Virus record (IMG/VR): IMGVR_UViG_3300032193_000139
Location: 1-32,830 of that record
Source of the DNA: a virus
Direction: 5' to 3' (one strand)
Length of the DNA: 32,830 bases
The notes beneath the pieces were generated by a model. The model was not told where the DNA came from. It ran no database searches and saw nothing but the letters and a program-made list of their open reading frames with translations. Positions 9,537 to 17,699 of the stretch are shown piece by piece (positions within the stretch are counted from its first letter, which is position 1; every line of letters begins with the position of its first letter). The position numbers and the translations under genes are program-made.

Positions 9537-12500
9537 CAGAATGTAGCGATTGCTCGTAGATCTTGAATCTTGGGAACATAAGCAGGATTATCAGTCTTCA
9601 TGACGATCTTGATTGAGAATGACGTGAAGTCGATCAAATCTTTAGCGTCATAAGAAAGTTCTTGGTAGTCTTCCTGCTTTTCAAATTGCCCAGAGATAGA
9701 GTTTGCTGGAGTTGCTAGAATAGGAATATTAGGACTTCCATCACCATTGAATGGAACCCAACTCGTGTCAGCTAGACTAATGGAACTGGAAGCAGACTTA
9801 ATCTTGTAATAAAGTTTGATGTTATCAAAATCTGTAGCATTTGCTGTCATCTTAACGGTGATAGCAGTACCAGGATTATTGATAGCAATTTCTTTAGTTA
9901 CATACTTAGCAACCGAAGAACTGTTAGAAGAATCAGTTTCTGGAATATAATCAACACCAGGAGTGTATGATACAGAAGCAACTTCTACAAACAAAGGATC
10001 GTCAACAGAATTTGTAGTTTTTACTACATCACCTTGTCTAAAGATATCTTGTACCTGATTTGCTGACTCTAGAGCTCTACTTAAATCTAGTTCTGCTGTA
10101 GTTCCAACGTAATCGTCATTGATTGGTTGGTAGCAATTTTCAACAACTAGAACCTGCTCTTCTGGATCCCAAAGAACAACATTTCCATTGATTTTGTTAT
10201 CGTAAGAAACATCTAGATCATTAGGATTGTATGCTACTAAGTTTGTATCTTTGTCAAATCCAATTGGAATTCTGGTGATACCGAGAACCTGGACAACAAC
10301 ATTGCTGATACCATTACCTTGAGCATCGATAACATCAAGGTATTCGTTTTTGACAAACTCAGTTTCTGTTATCAAGTCAATTGTAAATTTACCAACTTCA
10401 ACTTCTTTGACGAATCCTTGGGCGTTTGAAGTTGATCCTACGAGAGTCACGCCCTTAGTAACCTGAGCTTGGTTATCTCCATTTACAGAAAGATTTAAAT
10501 CATAGATTGGTAGGAAAGAAAGAATTTGATTTCTCTTTCCATATCTATCCTCATAACCAGTAGCATTTTCTACTCTGTTCGAAGCAGTCTTAACCGAAGC
10601 TGTTCTCAAATCAATTACTGGAGACAGGGCAGAATCAGTAGTTGACATCATCATCTTGTATGTCAATGTATTTGGTACATCATTCAATACGGCATTGATG
10701 TCAGAAGCAATTACCTTCTGGTTGATGAAGTAATGTTCTTCATTCAAGAAGGTTCTTTCATACGTAGTCTTATCATAAGTCTTAAATTCTGTAGCACCTG
10801 AATCTACAGGAATGATATTAGTCGTAGAAACAAATGTCTCTAACTTAGTTCCATCTACCTCCAAGTAAGGAATTTGAGCATAGAGTTTTTCATACTTTCT
10901 ATTATAGCTGGCAATTACATTATCACCGCCACCTAGTACACTAGATCCAGCAACACTTGGTGAAATGATATTATAACTATCGATGCCAGCGTTAGAAACC
11001 TGGAACAATCTTCCATTTAAAGTAGAACTAGAAATGCCGCCAACATCTTGGGTTTCGCCATAGAAAACATAAGACTTGCCGCTATCTTCAAAACCATTAT
11101 CTCTGTGATAAACTTTGACAATAGAATTGTTGTTCTTAAACAGAGAAGATGTAGCGTTTGATTGAGATCTTACACTAGTTTCGAATGGTGCTGATGGTAG
11201 TAGTTCGTATCCTAAAGAATCTACAGTTAGTTCAAACTCTGCTGGTGATGTGATATCAAACTGAGCACGATATAAGGTGAACTTAATATCTTCAAATAAA
11301 TCTTCTGTCCAGTTATCAGTATTTTGTGATTTATAAACCGATCCGAGAGCAGATTGTGTTGTAACTTGATTGCTGGTGGCAATCTCAGTTTCTCCGAGTT
11401 TAGAAGACCAGATTTCATAATCTAAGGAATCTGTCTCGATAGCTAGAGCATACTCAGTATTGTTAGACAAATAAACTGGATGCTTGAAAGCAAATCTAGT
11501 TGGAGTAGTGGATTCAACTGAATCAGCATTATCAATAGCAATACCCATTATTACTGCTGGAGTATCTTTTGTGATTTCAGCACTGATAGAAGCTCCAGCA
11601 GCACCAGCACCAACTCCCTTAATAACAACAGATGGTGGTTCTGTATAACCACGACCAGAGAGGAATACCTCGGAGTTGTATACTTTTCCGCCAGAAACAA
11701 AGATGCTAGCAGTAGCAGTAGACCCTCCAGGTAACTGGGGACTTTCTACAACAATAGAAGCGGACTCATATCCATCTCCAGTAGATACAACATTTAGTTT
11801 AGAAACTCTTCCAGAATCTTTAGCAATAGATAGACCTAACGTCGTGTTATTTGCTTTATTGTAAGCAGATAGAGAAGGAACTTGTAGAAGTTCATTAGGC
11901 ATAAAGGAATTGCCGTTGTGGTTGTCTAGAACCAAAGTATAAACTTGATCCTTAGTCAACTGGAATATAGTGCTGGCGTCATCTCCTACTCTAACATTAC
12001 TTCCATCATATATCTTGGAAATAGGACCAGAAGCATTTGACATAACTCCAGTAACAAACTCGCCCTTTTCAATACTGACAGTATCAAGTTCTCCAGTAAC
12101 ATATACTCTCAAATATGTTTCTGGATTTAGGGAGACTTCTGTGCCAGGAACAATATTCTTTCCTGGTTTTCCTAGAGAAACATCTGTTAAGTATGCTCTC
12201 AAAGGAATAGTATCACTCTTTTTCTTGAAGAAGAGATCGACACCAGTAACCATCACACCTTGATTAAAGTTTTCAATCTTGAAGGTCTGAGCAAGTGGAT
12301 TTGGTTTGATTGGATTATCAGTATTGCTCTCAGTTAATTGTACACCTTCATTTGCCTTGAAGTGAGACACTGCTGTTGAAATAATGCTAGGTGGATTACT
12401 AGGAGTAGATCCCATAGCATAGAATTTAACTTCAGCATATGTGACAACTTCGGACTTATCTCCGTTACCAGAATCAGAAGTAAATCTGATGGTTTTTTCA

Positions 12501-15500
12501 CCTGTTGTGATTCTAAGTTCTTCTGCTCCCTCATTGTAGTTCACAGTATCAACGTTTCCTGTCCAAACAGCATTAGAAACTGGTGGAGCTCCAGCTGGTA
12601 CGAGTAAAATGCCACTCAGATTGCCGTTAGAATCGGTTACAAGAGGCGCTCCGAAGGTTCCTACACTATTTCCAGCAATTCCAGTAAAACGACTGTCAGG
12701 GGCACACCAGGCACCAACGTCTTTACCTTCCATAAAGACATACACTTTAGTGTTTGGTTTCAGTCTATTGACAGTAAACTCAATTGGAATAGATCTAGCA
12801 AAGAATGTTAGAGAACTGGCGACAGTCTTACCACCAACATTCTTAGTAGCAATACCTTTTCCAATCTCATTATTCTGAGGACTTACATTTGAAGAGCTAG
12901 AAATCTTTGCTGCCGTAACAGTAGATTCGATGTCTTCACTATTGATATTGGAGAAAGATTCGATGTTTCCAAAAGCTTGATCTGTTCCAATCCAATTTAC
13001 GATGAAAGAGTTGTAGACGCTAGAGTAAGCATCGTTTACATTACCCTCTTTTGCCAAGAAAATAGAATTAATTTTTGTATTGGAATCTGATACTAGCGGA
13101 ATTGAAGACTGGTCATACCAAGAATCGTGTTGGGGACTAATATGAGAATCTCCAACATATTGAATTACAACAAATGGATTTGGATTGATAGTAGTTGTGG
13201 CGTTCTTGTTGCCAAGCAACTCAACTTCTGTGAATGGGAGAGTAATAACATTATCGTTGATAACATATCCATCTGCTTGTCTCTGGTCCTCTCTAGTATT
13301 AACTTCTACCAGTCTGAGACTATCTTCTTTAGTTTGTGCTCTTAGAACTGACTGTTGTGTATCGATAGCACACTTATAGTCAATAGACTTAAGATTGCCA
13401 GTACCATGAGATTCGAAATTATCAACTAAGAAACCACTCTTGGTTTTTTCCAAACCAAGATCATCCTTGACTTGCATGTTTTGAGTTTGCTGCTCTAGGA
13501 TGCTTAGCGTGGTGTAATACTCAAGACGCTCAATACGCTTCTCTAGTTTGCCGATATCCTTCATGGTATAACGCTTGTTATCCACAGGAACAACTCTAAC
13601 GTCTCTGCTGCTATTTGTATAAGCAGGGATGTGTAGATAGCAAAGAGCTACAGCATCTTCGATGGGTTCTGGTTTTGCTGGATTCAAAGAAGAGTTACCT
13701 TTCTTGATGGTAAAGTCTCCTTTCTTAGTCAAGAATAGTCCATCAATACGATCAAGATACTGCTTCTCACTAAATGTCATTGTGTAAGAAATATTAGCAG
13801 AATCTTTCACTGGAGATGGAGTTGCTGCTGCTACACCACCCTCACCAACAAAACTAATGTAATCAGTAGAATCATATTTGGAAACTACAGACTCATCTTG
13901 GAATCCTGTAATAGATGTATTCTTATCTACTTTTGGTCTGAAATCAATACAATCCCTGAGAGGAACAACACCGCTTATATCGGAGTTAAATAATGGAATT
14001 TCATTGGATGGAACTCCAGCTTCATGTGTGTAGGAATCTACCGTACAGAAATCTCCAGTAGAGTGGTCAAAGTAATCGAAGACAACAACAATCTGACCAG
14101 TGGGAGCATCTACTCCTGGTTTGAGGATAATTCTAGATACATCATAATATGTGTCACGCTGACCATCATCAAAGTTGAATTTGTAAGTGATATCAGTACC
14201 ACTAACTAGGTTGCCAGACTTATCAATTGCTGGTGGGTTGGTTGAAGTTCCTTCGTATACTTTCTTAAGTTTGTATACATCGGAATAAGAGAATGTTTCG
14301 ATAGCATCGGAATCATAATCTTGACCTCTAATAGGAATTACTCTATCGCCAGAAGAAATAACAATAACTCTCTTGTCTTTAATAGCAGTCTTGAGTCTTG
14401 GTCTAGCTCTACCAATTTCTACAGTAGCAGTAAGTTTTAGAGTTGGATATGTGCCACCATCAGGAATAACTCCAAAATAAGATGCTGGAAGATCTTTTAT
14501 TCTTAAAGCACCAGCAGTTACTGTACTAGCGGTAACAATAGATTCTGAGATATCGATGTATTTGGAGTCAATAAAAACAATATCTCCATTCTCGACAAGA
14601 GGAGAAGATCCTTTATCCAAAATAGTAATAACAAAATTCTTCTCATCAAATCCTACAAATCTTTGAGTTCCGACTGGCAATTGGGCAGTAAAGGTTAAAC
14701 CAGAACCAGGAGAAGATAGTTCAGTAACAAAATCTTTTCTGATGTAATACTTAAACTTAGTATCAGACTCGTCATTAATAACAGAAGCAACTTGCTTACT
14801 TCCAGTTGGGAAGACGAGTGTTGCTGTAGCATTATTAAGTCTAGGGCGTAGTCTGATTACAGTGGCATTAACAACATTTTGTGGTAGGGAAACATCTAGA
14901 TAGATTCTTGGTTTTTCAATACCCTGTGTATCGGTTACATATTGTACAACAGCTTTAATAGTTTCATTATTTTCTCCACTAAACTGAACGATGTCACCTT
15001 GTACCAAGAAACCAGATAGGTCGGCACCAAATCCATTACATTCAACATATTTTCTTCCCTTATAACCAAAGAAAGTAAATGCGCTTACTTGATCAAAGGT
15101 AGCATATTGACTAGAAGATACATCAATGTCAGCAGAGAATTTATAGTTGTTGTAAGTAGATCCGAAAGACTTTACATTTTGTGGAACGTATGTAAATACA
15201 GTATCTCTATAAAGGACAGGTACGATAGTAGCAGGATTTACATCTGTATTGCTATCTTCGTTAGTAGAAATAACTGGGGGATTGAAAAACTCTAGATTAC
15301 GTAACTTATTATCTTTGATACCAGCTGAGTATACAAAAGCACCGCCTGTAATTTCAGAACCATAGGTTTCCATAGAAATCTTGGACTGATCATAGGTAAC
15401 TCCATTGATAACCATACTGACACCAGTGGTATATCCACCACCTCGGTTGGTCACAATAAAGTGTGAAATTGTATTATTCTTAGCAATTCTATTAGTGTTA

Positions 15501-17641
15501 TTATCTTCGTCTAAAATAGTTTCGCCTGGAATAAATTCTCCATAAAGAGTAGTTACAAATAACTTTTTCTTAGACGTAAAATTGGCAGTAGCATCATTTT
15601 CGATAACACCGTATGCCTTACTGTCCTTACCATAAACATACTTTCCTGTAGAGAAAGTTCCGTTTCCAATAGGAGCTTCTAACAAGAGACGAGTGAAGAA
15701 GGTTGGATTGAAGTACGAGAAACCAAAGGTAGCATTATATGGTTGAGTATTTCCAACTCTTCCTCTAGAAAGAACGATGTCAGTATCCTGATTAAATCCA
15801 GCACCTCTGTTAATGAGTCTGAAGTTCTTTGGTTTTGCTAGTCCAATAACTGGGGTAATACTTTCGTTATAATCAACAATGGTTCCATAGGGAGCACTTT
15901 CTGTCTCCATGGTTCCTTGTGTTGAATAGATAAATCTCAATCTATCTGCTGGACCTAGATCATACTCGACTAAGTATTCGTCTAGAATAGCTCTGTCTCC
16001 AACAATAGTTAACTCTAAGAATTGAGCATCTGTACTTGGGTCTACTTGTACACGACTTACAATACTCTTAGACAAAACATCAGCAAATTTGCCATCAACT
16101 GTGCTATTGCCTCTTTCAGTGACAAAATAAATTCTGTCTGGAATTTCTGAAAGGGTAGATGGGAATACACCTTCTACCTTAACATAGATTGTCTTAATAC
16201 CTTGTGCTACAGTAAAGGTCTCAGATCTTCTGTTGACAGAAGTTTTCTGAGTTTGTGTTCCTAAACCATTGGTGCCAACTGTACCATCGTTAAAGACTCC
16301 ATTCAAAGTTACTGTTGGATATCCAGTGATTACATCACCAACTGTATTGAGAGGTACGGAGTTGAAAACATTAGTAATGCTAAATTCTGGTAGACCACCA
16401 GACTTGATAGTAATATTATCTCTGGTGAGAGTATCTCTTCCCTTTTCAACTTCTAGATCTTTAGTCTCTTTATTGACAATTTCATATCCTTTTACATATG
16501 CCTTTCCAGAACTGACGGAAAGAACCATTTTACCGTCTGCTTCGAAAGTGGAGTATCCATTTACCAAACCAGTTTCTTGACTTAACTGATAGACACCATT
16601 GTTATTATTTGTCTGGTAAAATTCTCTAACAGAAAAATCAAAGTCATTTACAACATAATCACCAGACTCATCGTAAGTTCTTCTTGCTAATGTTTCTTCT
16701 AGAAGACTATAGTCAGCTGGTTTTACTTTCTTCTCTACTACGCCTTCTTTAATCTTAAGTAGTTCAATAAAGTTTCTGTCAGTATCAGAAGAATATCCAA
16801 AAGAAGATAGTGTTAAATTAATTGCTAGACGATTTGCTCCAGGGGCAGAAGCATTCGAATATCCCTTTGCATTATCGTATAGAGAAACATCGTCTTGGGC
16901 AGTGACAATTTCTTCTTCTACGCTGAATCCAACTTTTGCCGATGCTTTATCGTAATATTTGTCAACAACTAATAGTTGCTTAGAATTTTTAACAAAGAAA
17001 CCGTTGACAAAGTATACACCTTCTTCTACGTCAACCGCAGTGGAAAATCCCATCGCTGGACTAGAGAGAGTGCTAGTGTTTCCAGAGATGGGATCTGTTA
17101 CGTTAATACTTGTAGGTAGAGCACTACCGTCCGTTCCAACAACCAGTAATGGTGTATTAACTCCATCTACAACTTCTAATGTCTCGCCTTGGCGGAAATT
17201 AGTTTCGTTATTAGCATCGCCACTATTTTCGTATTTTACGAATAGTGTGTCAGACTGAATATCAGACCCATAATCAGTCTGAAGAATCTTGGCGATGACA
17301 CCTGAGTTAATACCTCTAACCGTAGTACCAACGAGTTGCTTGATGTCGTATTTCTTATATACGATTCTGCCGTTCTCGTTTACGGCTACTTCTGACACAG
17401 AAGATAACTTAACATAATCCAGTTTGGTGTTTAAATTAACACCACCTGGGATGACTTGCTGCCCTTGCTTGAAGAGAAACTTGCCATAATTCTCAATCTG
17501 ATTCTGAAGGATAGACTGGAGGGAGGTTAACTCCCTCGTTTGAATAGAATATCCTGGTCTGAAGAGAACTTTATAGAAATTCTTTCCAGCATCAAAATCA
17601 TCATAATAAGGTGCTACATTAAGATTAGTCTTCTGTGGCAT
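9536..17641 (-). CDS. DUF4815-type giant virion structural protein, 2701 aa
   Basis: A large tail or baseplate structural protein of the cyanophage family whose N-terminus matches DUF4815: YYDDFDAGKNFYKVLFRPGY, then QTRELTSLQSILQNQIENYG. Further family hallmarks in order are: VVPLRDCIDFRPKVD (about 1225-1240); a predicted helix DIGKLEKRIERLEYYTTLSI (about 1362); NPFVVIQYVGDSHISPQHDS (about 1485-1510); FTVNRLKPNTKVYVFMEG (about 1615); DSNGNLSGILLVPAG (about 1670); and PLAQTFKIENFNQGVMVTGV with DLFFKKK (about 1780-1805). GxGY beta repeats occur near 615, 735, 1955 and 1998. The C-terminus, FSIKIVMKTDNPAYVPKIQD, is also typical of these proteins. It follows gp8, the place of T4 genes 9 and 10, so a fibre-socket or peripheral baseplate role is plausible but inferred. 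The SD GGAG (17650-17647) is 5 nt from the ATG and lies inside a hairpin. The stop overlaps the next start (TGATG). Confidence 0.88.
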   Translation of the reverse strand: MPQKTNLNVAPYYDDFDAGKNFYKVLFRPGYSIQTRELTSLQSILQNQIENYGKFLFKQGQQVIPGGVNLNTKLDYVKLSSVSEVAVNENGRIVYKKYDIKQLVGTTVRGINSGVIAKILQTDYGSDIQSDTLFVKYENSGDANNETNFRQGETLEVVDGVNTPLLVVGTDGSALPTSINVTDPISGNTSTLSSPAMGFSTAVDVEEGVYFVNGFFVKNSKQLLVVDKYYDKASAKVGFSVEEEIVTAQDDVSLYDNAKGYSNASAPGANRLAINLTLSSFGYSSDTDRNFIELLKIKEGVVEKKVKPADYSLLEETLARRTYDESGDYVVNDFDFSVREFYQTNNNNGVYQLSQETGLVNGYSTFEADGKMVLSVSSGKAYVKGYEIVNKETKDLEVEKGRDTLTRDNITIKSGGLPEFSITNVFNSVPLNTVGDVITGYPTVTLNGVFNDGTVGTNGLGTQTQKTSVNRRSETFTVAQGIKTIYVKVEGVFPSTLSEIPDRIYFVTERGNSTVDGKFADVLSKSIVSRVQVDPSTDAQFLELTIVGDRAILDEYLVEYDLGPADRLRFIYSTQGTMETESAPYGTIVDYNESITPVIGLAKPKNFRLINRGAGFNQDTDIVLSRGRVGNTQPYNATFGFSYFNPTFFTRLLLEAPIGNGTFSTGKYVYGKDSKAYGVIENDATANFTSKKKLFVTTLYGEFIPGETILDEDNNTNRIAKNNTISHFIVTNRGGGYTTGVSMVINGVTYDQSKISMETYGSEITGGAFVYSAGIKDNKLRNLEFFNPPVISTNEDSNTDVNPATIVPVLYRDTVFTYVPQNVKSFGSTYNNYKFSADIDVSSSQYATFDQVSAFTFFGYKGRKYVECNGFGADLSGFLVQGDIVQFSGENNETIKAVVQYVTDTQGIEKPRIYLDVSLPQNVVNATVIRLRPRLNNATATLVFPTGSKQVASVINDESDTKFKYYIRKDFVTELSSPGSGLTFTAQLPVGTQRFVGFDEKNFVITILDKGSSPLVENGDIVFIDSKYIDISESIVTASTVTAGALRIKDLPASYFGVIPDGGTYPTLKLTATVEIGRARPRLKTAIKDKRVIVISSGDRVIPIRGQDYDSDAIETFSYSDVYKLKKVYEGTSTNPPAIDKSGNLVSGTDITYKFNFDDGQRDTYYDVSRIILKPGVDAPTGQIVVVFDYFDHSTGDFCTVDSYTHEAGVPSNEIPLFNSDISGVVPLRDCIDFRPKVDKNTSITGFQDESVVSKYDSTDYISFVGEGGVAAATPSPVKDSANISYTMTFSEKQYLDRIDGLFLTKKGDFTIKKGNSSLNPAKPEPIEDAVALCYLHIPAYTNSSRDVRVVPVDNKRYTMKDIGKLEKRIERLEYYTTLSILEQQTQNMQVKDDLGLEKTKSGFLVDNFESHGTGNLKSIDYKCAIDTQQSVLRAQTKEDSLRLVEVNTREDQRQADGYVINDNVITLPFTEVELLGNKNATTTINPNPFVVIQYVGDSHISPQHDSWYDQSSIPLVSDSNTKINSIFLAKEGNVNDAYSSVYNSFIVNWIGTDQAFGNIESFSNINSEDIESTVTAAKISSSSNVSPQNNEIGKGIATKNVGGKTVASSLTFFARSIPIEFTVNRLKPNTKVYVFMEGKDVGAWCAPDSRFTGIAGNSVGTFGAPLVTDSNGNLSGILLVPAGAPPVSNAVWTGNVDTVNYNEGAEELRITTGEKTIRFTSDSGNGDKSEVVTYAEVKFYAMGSTPSNPPSIISTAVSHFKANEGVQLTESNTDNPIKPNPLAQTFKIENFNQGVMVTGVDLFFKKKSDTIPLRAYLTDVSLGKPGKNIVPGTEVSLNPETYLRVYVTGELDTVSIEKGEFVTGVMSNASGPISKIYDGSNVRVGDDASTIFQLTKDQVYTLVLDNHNGNSFMPNELLQVPSLSAYNKANNTTLGLSIAKDSGRVSKLNVVSTGDGYESASIVVESPQLPGGSTATASIFVSGGKVYNSEVFLSGRGYTEPPSVVIKGVGAGAAGASISAEITKDTPAVIMGIAIDNADSVESTTPTRFAFKHPVYLSNNTEYALAIETDSLDYEIWSSKLGETEIATSNQVTTQSALGSVYKSQNTDNWTEDLFEDIKFTLYRAQFDITSPAEFELTVDSLGYELLPSAPFETSVRSQSNATSSLFKNNNSIVKVYHRDNGFEDSGKSYVFYGETQDVGGISSSTLNGRLFQVSNAGIDSYNIISPSVAGSSVLGGGDNVIASYNRKYEKLYAQIPYLEVDGTKLETFVSTTNIIPVDSGATEFKTYDKTTYERTFLNEEHYFINQKVIASDINAVLNDVPNTLTYKMMMSTTDSALSPVIDLRTASVKTASNRVENATGYEDRYGKRNQILSFLPIYDLNLSVNGDNQAQVTKGVTLVGSTSNAQGFVKEVEVGKFTIDLITETEFVKNEYLDVIDAQGNGISNVVVQVLGITRIPIGFDKDTNLVAYNPNDLDVSYDNKINGNVVLWDPEEQVLVVENCYQPINDDYVGTTAELDLSRALESANQVQDIFRQGDVVKTTNSVDDPLFVEVASVSYTPGVDYIPETDSSNSSSVAKYVTKEIAINNPGTAITVKMTANATDFDNIKLYYKIKSASSSISLADTSWVPFNGDGSPNIPILATPANSISGQFEKQEDYQELSYDAKDLIDFTSFSIKIVMKTDNPAYVPKIQDLRAIATF

Positions 17642-17644
17642 CGT

Positions 17645-17690
17645 TACTCCGCCAAATACTTTAATTATCGTTGAAGTATTTAGCGGAGTA
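17645..17690 (-). promoter_or_regulatory. 17-bp hairpin between gp8 and the DUF4815 gene, burying the RBS
   Basis: Positions 17645-17661 pair with 17674-17690 over 17 bp with a 12-nt loop; in the minus-strand RNA all pairs are Watson-Crick except one G-U. The 3' arm contains GGAG (17650-17647), the only SD of the 2701-residue gene, 5 nt from its ATG. No U-run follows, so it is not a typical intrinsic terminator. The 5' arm also contains GCTAAATACTT (17684-17674), a 6-of-8 late-promoter-like match. If transcription started there, the transcript would lack much of the 5' arm and the SD could be free, whereas read-through transcripts from gp8 would fold it. Confidence 0.7.
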
Positions 17691-17699
17691 AAAGTTGAA

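Noticed and set aside
17645-17690. Hairpin as a rho-independent terminator of gp8
   Set aside because: No run of T follows the stem on the minus strand; the sequence continues TAACGATG into the next gene.
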